A stretch of 64,000 nucleotides of DNA from Saccharopolyspora elongata (GCF_004348985.1 NZ_SMKW01000038.1:1-64000); one strand, 5' to 3'. Shown: positions 8,833 to 17,145, counted from the first letter of the stretch. Notes: generated by a model not told the origin, from the letters alone. Numbers and translations: made by a program.

Positions 8833-9480
8833 TCAGCTGCTGGTCACGGCCGCGGTGGTGGTGGCCGCGATGGCTCCGGCGCTGATCGCCGCGGTCGCGG
8901 CCGCGACCGCGGCTTCCACGGCCTTGCCGAGCTGCTCGCCCTTGCTGATCTCCTTCAGCCGCTTGCGCTCCGCCCGCTCCAGCCCGAGCGACCGGACCAG
9001 GTTGGTCGCGTGCACCATCGCCGCGAGCAGCGCCCGGCGGTTGTCCAGCGCGATCTCGTCGCGGGCGACCGCGCGCAGTTCGGCGATCAGCGCCTGCCGC
9101 GCCCCGGTGTCGGGGAGGTACTTGTCGTACGGGATGAACAGCACCGACTTCTCCTCGCGGCGCATCAGGCCCCGTTCGGCGAGGGCGGCGCAGTGCACCT
9201 TGCGCGCGCTCTTGCGGTGCTGGATGAAGCTGTGCGCGGCCACCGGCTTGTTCGCCGACCCCGCCTTCTTGACCAGGTATCCCATGCAGTCGTCGAGCCA
9301 GCCGATGCCGCTCGGGCTCGCGTCGAGCACCTGGATCTTCATCCGGACGAAGTCGATCCGGTGCTGCAGCACGAGCTCGCCGAGTTCCGCTGCGCCGGCG
9401 TAGTCGGACATCGAGTAGTACGAGCCGTTGTCCTTCTGGAGCAGCAGCGCGAACTCTTCGGGCAGGGTCAGCGTGGTCAT
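8833..9480 (-). CDS. GPP34 (GOLPH3-like) phosphoprotein, copy 1
   Basis: A 215-aa protein of the GPP34 family, related in fold to Golgi phosphoprotein 3 and common in actinomycetes. Family features seen: LPEEFALLLQKDNGSYY at the N-terminus, GAAELGELVLQHRI, and a helical C-terminal half with VARDEIALDNRRALLAAM. The C-terminal 30 residues are an Ala/Thr/Val hydrophobic stretch that could associate with membrane. In eukaryotes the family binds phosphoinositides; the bacterial role is unknown. A second member lies at 9794-10453 with the same C-terminal style, so the two are paralogues. Confidence 0.88.
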   Translation of the reverse strand: MTTLTLPEEFALLLQKDNGSYYSMSDYAGAAELGELVLQHRIDFVRMKIQVLDASPSGIGWLDDCMGYLVKKAGSANKPVAAHSFIQHRKSARKVHCAALAERGLMRREEKSVLFIPYDKYLPDTGARQALIAELRAVARDEIALDNRRALLAAMVHATNLVRSLGLERAERKRLKEISKGEQLGKAVEAAVAAATAAISAGAIAATTTAAVTSS

Positions 9481-9530
9481 GCCGCCCAGTCTCGCAGCGA
9501 ATCGCGGCCGACGCGGCCGGATCGGACCGG

Positions 9531-9737
9531 CTAGACGCGGCCCATCGCCGCCAGGAAGCGCATCGCCAGCGGCTCGGCGGGCACGATCTCCTCGACCTCG
9601 AAGCGGGCGACCTCGCCTTCCGGCACACCGGCCGCCTCGGCGAGCTTGGCGGGCGTCCAGCCCTGTTCCTGGCGGACTACGCGCACCAGCCGCACCAGGT
9701 CTTCGGTGTCGTGCGGGTGCTCAGCGGGCTCGGCCAT
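9531..9737 (-). CDS. Small helix-turn-helix protein
   Basis: A 68-aa protein consisting of little more than an XRE-like helix-turn-helix: VRLVRVVRQEQGWTPAKLAEAAGVPEGEVARFE resembles the Cro/CI HTH consensus (written here in parts: QEQGWTPAKLAEAAG, VPEGEVARFE). It lies between the two GPP34 genes on the same strand and could regulate them. The ATG at 9737 is the first Met before the conserved part; a much longer in-frame reading through the neighbouring gene is an artefact. Confidence 0.72.
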   Translation of the reverse strand: MAEPAEHPHDTEDLVRLVRVVRQEQGWTPAKLAEAAGVPEGEVARFEVEEIVPAEPLAMRFLAAMGRV

Positions 9738-9793
9738 GGAAGCGCTCCCTGCTCCGGGATCCGGTCGCTTCCCAACATAGCCAGCCGAGTGGA

Positions 9794-10453
9794 TCAGCCG
9801 CCCCCCGCCACGATTATCGCCGGGACCGCCGTGATCGCCGCCATCGCCGCCGAGACCGCCGCGCTGACGGCGTTGCCCAGGTCCTCGGTCTCGGCGATCG
9901 ACTTCAGCCGGTTCCGCTGCGCGCGGTCGAAATCGAGCAGGTACACCAGCCCGCTGCGGTAGGTCACCGCGCTGAGCAGCGCCAACCGCTCGTCGACCGG
10001 CCGCTGGCCGGCGGCCAGCTCGTGCAGTTCGGCGAGCAGCGCGCCGCGGACACCGCGATCCGGGTGGTAGCGGTCGTCCGGCAGCACGCCCAAGAACTTC
10101 CGCCGCTCGCGGCGCAGGAACCCGTGCTCGACCAGTACCTGGCGATGCGTCGCGAACGTGCCGGTGCGCCCCGCCAGCCACCAGCTCAGGTCGATCGGCC
10201 GGTTCGGTCGTCCGGCGCGTTGCCGGAAGTCCTCGAACAGCCGGTCCATCCACGGCAGTCCGCTCGAACCGGAGTCGATCAGGCGCACCGCCGTGCCGGT
10301 CAGCTCGACGCGGCCCCGCAGGACCAGCTCGCCGATCTCGGCCGCGGCGGTCGCCGTGTTCGGGTTCGCGCTGACGAAGTAGGTGCCGTTGTCCTTGTGC
10401 AGCAGCAGGACGAACTCGTCGGGCAGCGCGAGCGGGTTGGGGAACTCGGCCAC
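9794..10453 (-). CDS. GPP34 (GOLPH3-like) phosphoprotein, copy 2
   Basis: A 219-aa paralogue of the protein at 8833-9480. Shared landmarks: LPDEFVLLLHKDNGTYF, AAEIGELVLRGRV, PDDRYHPDRGVR and a hydrophobic Ala/Val C-terminus. The GTG at 10453 gives a start equivalent to copy 1; an upstream GTG at 10489 adds 12 residues and cannot be excluded. Function in bacteria is unknown. The 354 bases up to the divergent dehydrogenase operon form a shared promoter region. Confidence 0.86.
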   Translation of the reverse strand: MAEFPNPLALPDEFVLLLHKDNGTYFVSANPNTATAAAEIGELVLRGRVELTGTAVRLIDSGSSGLPWMDRLFEDFRQRAGRPNRPIDLSWWLAGRTGTFATHRQVLVEHGFLRRERRKFLGVLPDDRYHPDRGVRGALLAELHELAAGQRPVDERLALLSAVTYRSGLVYLLDFDRAQRNRLKSIAETEDLGNAVSAAVSAAMAAITAVPAIIVAGGG

Positions 10454-10807
10454 GAGTCCAGTTTGTCCTATTTTTGCCGCCGGAGACACCGGCTTCGCAA
10501 TATCGGTACCGCGATGGTCCGGAAGGCATTAGTCGGACCTCCATTACTTCGATGACCTGCGGTTTTGCCTTTTCTGGCGGCGAACTACGGTGATCACGCG
10601 GGAGGAAGCCGACCGGACCGCGGTCGTGTCGAATCCCTGTGGCAGGGCTCACGAAAAGGGCCGGTTTCGTGCCAGGATGACGGGGAGCGATCCAACCGCT
10701 CCGACCGGAACGCCGGGCGATCCACCAGATCACCTGCGGTTTCGACCGGGGCAGTCGGGCCACGCCGCCACAAGCGGGTGGGCCGGCGCGACACGAGGAG
10801 ATCACGC
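10454..10807. promoter_or_regulatory. Divergent intergenic region, GPP34 / 2-oxoacid dehydrogenase
   Basis: 354 bases without a supported gene between divergent start codons. Base composition is somewhat lower in GC near 10455-10580. A GAGGAG ribosome site at 10796-10801 serves the dehydrogenase E1 alpha gene. No convincing operator or RNA structure was seen. Confidence 0.5.
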
Positions 10808-12025
10808 ATGTCCCCCGAGCAATGGACGCGACCCGAGACCGAAGGCACCACCGGCCCCCCTGCCGCTGTCGCAGCGAAACCCACACGGGAGCAGGTGATC
10901 GCCGGTTTGCGCGCCACGAGCGAAGGTGGAGCTGACCTGGTTCAGCTACTCACCCCAGAAGGTCAGCGGGTCGAACACCCGGACTTCGACATCGACGTCT
11001 CCGACGCGCAGCTGCGCGACCTGTACCGGGACATGGTGCTGGTGCGCCGCGCCGACCGGGAGGGCAACGCCCTGCAGCGGCAGGGCCAGCTGGGCATCTG
11101 GGTGCCGTTGCTCGGCCAGGAAGCCGCCCAGATCGGGGCCGGCCGGGCGCTGCAGCCGCAGGACATGGCCTTCCCCAGCTACCGCGAGCACGGCGTCGCC
11201 TGGTGCCGCGGCATCGATCCGACCGACCTGCTGGGCATCTTCCGCGGCACCGACCACGGCAGCTGGGACCCGGTCGACACCCGGTTCCACCTGTACACGA
11301 TCGTCATCGGCAACCAGTGCCTGAACGCCACCGGCTACGCGATGGGCCAGCGCTTCGACGGCAAGGTCGGCGAGCCCGACGGCGAGGCCACCATGGTCTT
11401 CTTCGGTGACGGCGCCACCAGCCAGGGCGACGTGCACGAGGCGATGGTGTGGTCGGCCGTCTACGACGCGCCGGTGGTCTTCTTCTGCCAGAACAACCAG
11501 TGGGCGATCTCCGAGCCGCTGGAGCGCCAGACCCGCGTGCCGCTCTACCGGCGCGCCAGCGGGTACGGCTTCCCCGGCATCCGGGTGGACGGCAACGACG
11601 TGCTGGCCAGCCTCGCGGTCAGCAAGTGGGCGCTGGACGAGTGCCGCCAGGGCAACGGCCCGGTGCTGATCGAGGCGTTCACCTACCGGATGGACGCGCA
11701 CACCACCTCCGACGACCCGACCCGGTACCGGCTGGCCGACGAGCACGAGGCCTGGAAGCTCAAGGACCCGATCGAACGGCTGCGGGTGCACCTGGTCCGC
11801 GAGCAGATCGCCGACCAGGGCTTCTTCGACGGCGTCGACGCCGAGGCCGACGAGCTCGCCGCCCGGCTGCGCGACTTCTGCTTCAACATGCCCGAACCGC
11901 CACCCGAACGGATGTTCTCCGAGGTCTACGCCGAGGAAACCCCGCAGCTGGCCGCCCAGCGCGAGGACTACCTGCAATACCTGGCCGGATTCGCCGACGA
12001 CGCGATGGCAGGAGGTGTGCGCTGA
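10808..12025 (+). CDS. 2-oxoacid (pyruvate or branched-chain) dehydrogenase E1 alpha
   Basis: A 405-aa thiamine-diphosphate enzyme subunit that decarboxylates a 2-oxoacid and passes the acyl group to E2. The ThDP motif runs from GDGATSQGD to CQNNQWAIS (GDG-X-NN type); the phosphorylation-loop region (TYRMDAHTTSDDP) is also typical. The ATG at 10808 follows GAGGAG at suitable spacing; the reading frame is open far upstream but without conserved residues. First gene of an operon with E1 beta (1-base overlap) and E2. The set resembles mycobacterial bkdABC (Rv2497c-Rv2495c), so branched-chain 2-oxoacids are as likely as pyruvate. Confidence 0.92.
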   Translation: MSPEQWTRPETEGTTGPPAAVAAKPTREQVIAGLRATSEGGADLVQLLTPEGQRVEHPDFDIDVSDAQLRDLYRDMVLVRRADREGNALQRQGQLGIWVPLLGQEAAQIGAGRALQPQDMAFPSYREHGVAWCRGIDPTDLLGIFRGTDHGSWDPVDTRFHLYTIVIGNQCLNATGYAMGQRFDGKVGEPDGEATMVFFGDGATSQGDVHEAMVWSAVYDAPVVFFCQNNQWAISEPLERQTRVPLYRRASGYGFPGIRVDGNDVLASLAVSKWALDECRQGNGPVLIEAFTYRMDAHTTSDDPTRYRLADEHEAWKLKDPIERLRVHLVREQIADQGFFDGVDAEADELAARLRDFCFNMPEPPPERMFSEVYAEETPQLAAQREDYLQYLAGFADDAMAGGVR

Positions 12026-13041
12026 TGGCAGCGCCCGCGTTGGAACGCCCGACCGCCACGGCGGGGACCCAGACCGTCACGATCGCCAAGGCGCTGAACA
12101 TGGGCCTGCGCGCGTCGCTGGAACGCGACCCGAAGGTCCTGGTGATGGGCGAGGACGTCGGCAAGCTCGGCGGCGTCTTCCGGATCACCGACGGCCTGCA
12201 GAAGGACTTCGGCGAGCACCGCGTGCTGGACACCCCGCTGGCCGAGTCCGGCATCATCGGCGCCGCCATCGGGCTGGCCATCCGCGGCTACCGCCCGGTG
12301 TGCGAGATCCAGTTCGACGGCTTCATCTTCCCCGGCTTCGACCAGATCGTCTCCCAGCTGGCCAAGCTGCACTTCCGCAGCCAGGGCAAGCTGAAGATGC
12401 CGGTCGTCGTGCGGGTGCCCTTCGGCGGCGGCATCGGCGCCGTCGAGCACCACTCGGAGTCGCCGGAATCCCTGTTCGCGCACATCGGCGGCCTGAAGGT
12501 GGTGTCCTGCTCGAACCCGGTGGACGCCTACTGGATGCTGCAGCAGGCCATCGAGTGCGACGACCCGGTGCTGTTCTTCGAGCCGAAGCGCCGCTACTAC
12601 GAGAAGGCGGAGCTCGACCCGAGCACGCCGCCGATCCCGCTGTTCAGCTCGCGCGTGGCGCGCGCCGGTTCGGCGGTGACCGTGGCGGCGTACGGGCCGA
12701 TGGTCCGCACCTGCCTCGACGCGGCGGCCGCGGCGGCCGAGGACGGGCTGGAGCTGGAGGTCATCGACCTGCGCACGCTGTCGCCGCTGGACCTGGACCC
12801 GGTGTTCGAGTCGGTGCGCCGCACCGGCCGGCTGGTGCTGGTCAGCGAGGCCCCGGCGGAGGCATCGGTCACCTCGGAGATCGCCACGAGGGTGCAGCAG
12901 GAGTGCTTCTACTCGCTGGAGGCCCCGGTGCTGCGCGCGACGGGATTCGACACGCCCTACCCGCCGAGCAAGCTGGAGGAGGGCTTCCTGCCCGACCTCG
13001 ACCGGGTACTCGACGCGGTCGACCGTTCGCTGGCGTACTGA
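12025..13041 (+). CDS. 2-oxoacid dehydrogenase E1 beta
   Basis: A 338-aa partner of E1 alpha in the alpha2-beta2 E1 enzyme. Transketolase-type pyrimidine domain: MGEDVGKLGGVFRIT (ThDP Glu region), DTPLAESGIIGAAIG, EIQFDGFIFPGFDQI and PFGGGIGAVEHHSES. The C-terminal transketolase domain ends with VLRATGFDTPYPPSKLEE. Its ATG overlaps the E1 alpha stop by one base and sits behind GGAGG, so the two chains are made in equal amounts. A ~180-bp repeat follows before the E2 gene. Confidence 0.93.
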   Translation: MAAPALERPTATAGTQTVTIAKALNMGLRASLERDPKVLVMGEDVGKLGGVFRITDGLQKDFGEHRVLDTPLAESGIIGAAIGLAIRGYRPVCEIQFDGFIFPGFDQIVSQLAKLHFRSQGKLKMPVVVRVPFGGGIGAVEHHSESPESLFAHIGGLKVVSCSNPVDAYWMLQQAIECDDPVLFFEPKRRYYEKAELDPSTPPIPLFSSRVARAGSAVTVAAYGPMVRTCLDAAAAAAEDGLELEVIDLRTLSPLDLDPVFESVRRTGRLVLVSEAPAEASVTSEIATRVQQECFYSLEAPVLRATGFDTPYPPSKLEEGFLPDLDRVLDAVDRSLAY

Positions 13042-13055
13042 CAGGCCCGTCTCCG

Positions 13056-13235
13056 AACTCGCGCTGCTCGGCGGTGCCGGTAGCGGCCCCTGCGGGAATC
13101 ACGGTCGCCTTCTCGCCGTGGGATCCCCGACATCATGAATGCCGACGTCGGGGTGTCCTCGCGAGAAGACGCCTGAACCCGCGGCGGTGCGAGTTTCGAG
13201 GGTGGGCCAAGCGGCTGCGCCGCTTCAAAGACAAA
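13056..13235 (+). repeat. ~180-bp structured intergenic repeat, family E copy 1
   Basis: Lies between E1 beta and E2 inside one operon. It shares several blocks with 35459-35650: a GGCGGTGC-type left part, a CCCCGAC/GTCGGGG hairpin (13125-13131 with 13147-13153), AACCCGCGGCGGTGCGAGTT, and a right block of about 45 nearly identical bases with the hairpin AAGCGGC-TGC-GCCGCTT (13209-13225) ending in CAAAGACAA. Non-coding by position and by lack of conserved frame. Function unknown. Confidence 0.75.
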
Positions 13236-13277
13236 ATCAAGACCGAGTTCGCCAACAGGCTCTGAGGGAGTCGTTCG

Positions 13278-14621
13278 ATGGCACTGAAGCACTTCCCGCT
13301 GCCCGACGTCGGCGAGGGGCTGACCGAAGCGGAAATCCTCGGCTGGCGCGTCCAGCCCGGTGACGCCGTCACCGTCAACCAGGTGATCGTCGAGATCGAG
13401 ACGGCCAAGGCATCCGTCGAGCTGCCCTGCCCGTGGGCCGGCACGGTCCGCGAGCTGCTCGTCGAGCCGGGGCAGACCGTCGAGGTCGGGTCGCCGATCA
13501 TCGCGATCGACCTCGAAGGCTCGGCCGGTGGAGCCGCCCCCGCCGAGGGGGCCGGCAAGATCGGCGAGGAGTCCAACGGCCGCATCGCCACGCTGGTCGG
13601 CTACGGCCCGCGGACGGCGAGCGCGAAGCGTCGCCCGCGCAAGGGCCGGGTGCCCGCCGCCGCGCAGGTCGTGGAGGTTCCGGTGCCTGAGCCGGTTGCG
13701 GTGGAGCCGGTGCCCGAGCCGGTTGCGGTGGAGCCGGTGGCGCAGCAGGGCGGCTACGTGCCGCTGGCGAAGCCGCCGGTGCGCAAGCTGGCCAAGGACC
13801 TCGGCGTGGACCTGACCGCGCTCAGCGGGTCCGGGGCCGGCGGCGTGATCACCCGCGAGGACGTGCAGTCCGCCGCGGGCGGTGCGACCGTCGGGCTGCC
13901 CGCGGCGGCCGAAGCGCCGGCCGGGCGGGAGCGGCGGGTGCCGATCAAGGGCGTCCGCAAGGCGACCGCGCAGGCGATGGTGGACAGCGCGTTCACCGCC
14001 CCGCACGTCACCGAGTTCCTCACCATCGACGTCACGCCGATGATGGAGCTGCGGGAACGCCTGAAGTCGCACCCGGAGTTCCGCGGCGTCAAGGTCACGC
14101 CGCTGGCGTTCGCGGCGAAGGCCGTGTGCCTCGCGGCCCGCCGGACCCCGGACGTCAACGCCACCTGGGACGGGGCGGCCGGCGAGATCGTCTACAAGGA
14201 CTACGTGCACCTGGGCATCGCGGCGGCCACGCCGCGCGGCCTGGTGGTGCCCAAGGTCCGCGACGCCGACCGGATGTCCCTGAAGGAGCTGGCGGAGGCG
14301 CTGGAGCGGCTCGCCACGACCGCGCGGGAGGGCAAGACGACCCCGGCGGAGATGGTGGGCGGCACGATCACCATCACCAACGTCGGCGTGTTCGGCGTCG
14401 ACACCGGGACGCCGATCCTCAACCCGGGCGAGTCCGCGATCCTCGCGCTCGGCGCGATCCGCGACATGCCGTGGGTTGTGGACGGCCAGGTGGTGCCCCG
14501 GAAGGTCTGCCAGCTGGCGCTGAGCTTCGACCACCGGGTGGTCGATGGCCAGCAGGGCTCCCAGTTCCTCGCGGACGTCGGAGCGCTCCTGGCCGACCCG
14601 AGCATGGCCATCACGTACTGA
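13278..14621 (+). CDS. 2-oxoacid dehydrogenase E2, dihydrolipoamide acyltransferase
   Basis: A 447-aa core subunit of the complex. Domain order: one lipoyl domain (residues 1-80; lipoylated Lys in EIETAKASVEL), a Pro/Ala/Val linker with a tandem 9-residue repeat PVPEPVAVE encoded by two 27-base repeats (13681-13740), a peripheral-subunit-binding domain (PPVRKLAKDLGVDL), and a catalytic domain with SFDHRVVDGQQ carrying the active-site His and Asp. ATG at 13278 after GAGGGAG. Third gene of the operon; the E3 dihydrolipoamide dehydrogenase must come from elsewhere. Confidence 0.93.
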   Translation: MALKHFPLPDVGEGLTEAEILGWRVQPGDAVTVNQVIVEIETAKASVELPCPWAGTVRELLVEPGQTVEVGSPIIAIDLEGSAGGAAPAEGAGKIGEESNGRIATLVGYGPRTASAKRRPRKGRVPAAAQVVEVPVPEPVAVEPVPEPVAVEPVAQQGGYVPLAKPPVRKLAKDLGVDLTALSGSGAGGVITREDVQSAAGGATVGLPAAAEAPAGRERRVPIKGVRKATAQAMVDSAFTAPHVTEFLTIDVTPMMELRERLKSHPEFRGVKVTPLAFAAKAVCLAARRTPDVNATWDGAAGEIVYKDYVHLGIAAATPRGLVVPKVRDADRMSLKELAEALERLATTAREGKTTPAEMVGGTITITNVGVFGVDTGTPILNPGESAILALGAIRDMPWVVDGQVVPRKVCQLALSFDHRVVDGQQGSQFLADVGALLADPSMAITY

Positions 14622-14629
14622 TCAGTTCC

Positions 14630-14674
14630 GAGGAGGCGCCTTCCGCCGGCAGCACCGGTGGAAGGCGCCTCCTC
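14630..14674. terminator. Bidirectional hairpin terminator
   Basis: A 15-bp perfect inverted repeat (GAGGAGGCGCCTTCC and complement) with a 15-base loop. It lies between convergent genes, ending the dehydrogenase operon on the plus strand and reaching the stop codon of the minus-strand gene at 14673. Confidence 0.85.
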
Positions 14675-15143
14675 ACGCGCGCTTGAAGGTGCGGATGCCT
14701 TCGGCCGGCGTCCAGTGCCGGATGACCAGGTGGGTCCGGTCGTCGGAGAGGCCGGTGGTGGTCACCTCGGTGAGGTCCAGGCGGAAGAGGTGTGAGTCCT
14801 CGCTCGGCGGCTTGGCCTCCTCGACCCAGGCCCGCAGCTCGTCGCCGGTGACCTCGACCGCCCGGCCGGCGATCTTCACGTCCGGAGCCGCCATCGAACC
14901 GTCGCCGGGGTTGGCGTGCAGCGCGAACCGCTGATCCCGACGCAGGTCCAGAGCCTTCTTGGCGCCGGGCATCGAGCCCAGCGTGAGGTCCGGGCCGCGC
15001 CAACCGACCTCCGTGCCGCTGACCCGCGGCGAACCGTCCCGGCGCAGCGTGGCCAGCACGTGGTGCTTGGCCTCCTCCAACCGCGCCCGGACGCTTTCCG
15101 CCAGTTCGGGCGCTTGTTCCGCGAATTCCTGCCACGACGTCAT
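14673..15143 (-). CDS. Pyridoxamine 5'-phosphate oxidase-fold protein
   Basis: A 156-aa split-barrel protein of the PPOX/FMN or F420-binding superfamily: an N-terminal helix, HHVLATLRRDGSPRVSGTEV as the first strands, GWRGPDLTLGSMPGAKKALDLRRDQRFALHAN, and a C-terminal HLVIRHWTPAEGIRTF strand. Family members are oxidoreductases or cofactor-binding proteins; the cofactor here is not determinable. Start ATG at 15143; an ATG nine bases upstream (15152) is an equal alternative, and neither has a clear ribosome site. Confidence 0.82.
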   Translation of the reverse strand: MTSWQEFAEQAPELAESVRARLEEAKHHVLATLRRDGSPRVSGTEVGWRGPDLTLGSMPGAKKALDLRRDQRFALHANPGDGSMAAPDVKIAGRAVEVTGDELRAWVEEAKPPSEDSHLFRLDLTEVTTTGLSDDRTHLVIRHWTPAEGIRTFKRA

Positions 15144-15185
15144 GCGCGCCATGTTGGCAGGCGGCACCGACACGCGTGGGATGCG

Positions 15186-15232
15186 GCGAACGGCCTGCTC
15201 ACCTCGTCGTGCGAGGCGAACAGGCCGTTCGC
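15186..15232. repeat. Hairpin repeat, family A copy 1
   Basis: Two 21-base arms (15186-15206 and 15212-15232) beginning GCGAACGGCC with a 5-base loop and two mismatches. Lies 19 bases past the stop of the small minus-strand gene at 15251, the place of a terminator. Nearly the same element is at 35292-35338. Confidence 0.85.
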
Positions 15233-15250
15233 AGCAAAACCGGAATCGGG

Positions 15251-15490
15251 TCAGTCGCCCTTGCGGCGCCGCCCGCCGCGCCGGGATCCGCCGCCCGCCG
15301 ATGCCGACGCCGCCACCGGCTCCGCCGCCTCCGCGGACTCGTCCGCCGACGACTTCTGCTCGTCGTACTCGCGGAGGAAGTCGAACGCGTGCTTGTCGAA
15401 GTCGTGGATGTCGATCTCGGGCAGCTCGCCGAGCTCGTTGTTCAGTTCCCGGAAGATCGGTGTCTCCAGGTCAGGGGTGGTCTTCTTCAC
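15251..15490 (-). CDS. Small charged protein of unknown function
   Basis: A 79-aa protein in three parts: an N-terminal half with acidic and aromatic residues (ELPEIDIHDFDKHAFDFLREYDE, quoted in parts as ELPEIDIHDF and HAFDFLREYDE), an Ser/Ala/Glu linker, and a Gly/Arg/Lys tail (GGGSRRGGRRRKGD). The GTG start at 15490 is preceded by GGGAGGG at good spacing, which supports translation. A family A hairpin follows the stop. No family was recognised; the basic tail could bind nucleic acid or membrane, but this is speculation. Confidence 0.65.
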   Translation of the reverse strand: MKKTTPDLETPIFRELNNELGELPEIDIHDFDKHAFDFLREYDEQKSSADESAEAAEPVAASASAGGGSRRGGRRRKGD

Positions 15491-15936
15491 CGCTTCGCCC
15501 TCCCGTTCACTCTCGAAGCTGTGGCCGGGCCGCCGCGCGCGACGTCGTCGCCCACCGCGTCCCGTCCGAGCCCTCCCCGCGGAGCTCGCCCGGCGCAGCC
15601 GGACACCGCGAGGTGCCCGTTCCACGTCGGTGTGACGCGCGCCGAGGCGGATGATGACTCCACCGCCGGCGACATTCATCCATTTGGACCAGTCCCATGG
15701 TGCACTTGCCGCGTGGCGCCGATGCACGGGCCCACGAAATGGTGCACCGCTCCTGTTCAACCCGCGCACACTTTGTGCAATTCCGCACCGTGGCGAGCGC
15801 CACTCCGCAACCCGGGCAAACCATTGCCAACCGAGCTTTCCGGGTGGGGCCGCTAGCGGAGCTGGCCGAGGATCTGGCTGTGGGAGCGGCTTTCGAAGAT
15901 CGGGCCGCCGCGGGAACCCGCGACGGCCCGGCGGGC
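15491..15936. other. Intergenic region without a supported gene
   Basis: 446 bases between the start of the small protein gene and the stop of the acyl-CoA dehydrogenase gene, both on the minus strand. Probably holds the small gene's promoter. A minus-strand frame starting at 15830 contains two CxxC pairs, but its codon use is unlike the neighbours and no continuation fits a zinc ribbon. No hairpin family member was seen. Confidence 0.45.
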
Positions 15937-17145
15937 TCAGGCGATGTGACGACCGGAGATGGCGCGGGCCACCACCAGCTGCTGGATCTGCTCGGTGCCT
16001 TCGAAGATGTCGTAGATCTTGGCGTCGCGGTGCATCCGCTCCACCGGGAACTCCCGGGTGTAGCCGTTGCCGCCGAGGATCTGGATCGCCCGCTCCGTCG
16101 CCCAGGTGGCCACCCGGCCCGCCTTGAGCTTCGACATCGAGCCCTCGCCCGCGGTGAACCCGCCGTTGCGGCCCAGCCACGCCGCCCGCCACACCAGCAG
16201 CCGCGCCGCGTCGATCTCCATCCGCATGTCGGCCAGCGTGAACGCGATCGACTGGTTCTCGATGATGGGCCGCCCGAAGGTCTCCCGCTGCTGCGCGTAC
16301 TCCAGGGCGGTCTCGTAGGCCGCCCGCGCGATGCCGATGGCCTGCGCGCCGACGGTCGGGCGGGAGAGCTCGAAGGTCTTCATCGCCGCCTGCGAGCTGG
16401 CCTTGCCGCCCTCGCGGGCGCGGGCCAGCCGCGCGTCCAGCTTCTCCTTGCCGCCCAGCAGGCAGTTGCCGGGCACCCGCACGTCGTCCAGGAACACGTC
16501 GGCGGTGTGCGAGGCGCGCAGCCCGTGCTTGCGGATCTTGCTCGGCGCCTCCAGGCCCTTGGTGCCCGGCGGAACCACGAACGCGGCCTGGCCGCGGGAG
16601 CCCAGCTCCGGGTCCACGACCGCCTGCACGACGTGCACGTTCGCGATGCCGCCGTTGGTGGCCCACGCCTTCTGCCCGTTGAGCACCCACTCGTCGGTGG
16701 CCTCGTCGTAGACCGCGCGGGTGCGCATCGCCGCGACGTCGGAACCGGCCCCGGGCTCCGACGAGCAGAACGCCGCGACCTTGGGGTCGTCCGCGTCGCC
16801 GTAGCACTGCGGCACCCACTCGGCGAGCTGGTCGGGCGTGCCCGCGGCGAAGATCCCGGCGACCGCGAGGGTGGTGCCGAAGATCGCCATGCCGATGCCG
16901 CCGTCGCCCCAGAACAGCTCCTCGTTGGCGATCGGCAGCGACAGGCCGGTGTCGTCGGCCCAGAACGTGGCCAGCGTTTCGAAGCCGTAGAGCCCGATCT
17001 TGGCGGCCTCCTGGATGATCGGCCAGGGGGTTTCCTCGCGCTCGTCCCATTCCCGCGCGGCCGGCCGGATGGTCTTCTCGGCGAAGCCGTGCACCCAGTC
17101 GCGCAGCTCCTGCTGTTCCTCGCTCAGTTCCAGGGAGAAAGTCAT
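15937..17145 (-). CDS. Acyl-CoA dehydrogenase
   Basis: A 402-aa flavoprotein that introduces the 2,3 double bond in acyl-CoA, the first step of beta-oxidation. Visible: FAD/substrate signature CSSEPGAGSD, WVLNGQKAWATNGGIA, the second signature QILGGNGYTREFPVERMHRDAKI, and the catalytic Glu in YDIFEGTEQIQQL. Length is standard. ATG at 17145. It follows an SCP2 sterol-carrier gene by 77 bases on the same strand and is likely part of the same lipid operon, under the palindromes in front of the SCP2 gene. Confidence 0.92.
   Translation of the reverse strand: MTFSLELSEEQQELRDWVHGFAEKTIRPAAREWDEREETPWPIIQEAAKIGLYGFETLATFWADDTGLSLPIANEELFWGDGGIGMAIFGTTLAVAGIFAAGTPDQLAEWVPQCYGDADDPKVAAFCSSEPGAGSDVAAMRTRAVYDEATDEWVLNGQKAWATNGGIANVHVVQAVVDPELGSRGQAAFVVPPGTKGLEAPSKIRKHGLRASHTADVFLDDVRVPGNCLLGGKEKLDARLARAREGGKASSQAAMKTFELSRPTVGAQAIGIARAAYETALEYAQQRETFGRPIIENQSIAFTLADMRMEIDAARLLVWRAAWLGRNGGFTAGEGSMSKLKAGRVATWATERAIQILGGNGYTREFPVERMHRDAKIYDIFEGTEQIQQLVVARAISGRHIA

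Noticed and set aside
15507-15830. Minus-strand frame with CPGCG and CTKCA pairs resembling a zinc ribbon.
   Set aside because: Low GC at third codon positions, no conserved continuation and no good ribosome site; the Cys pairs may be chance.
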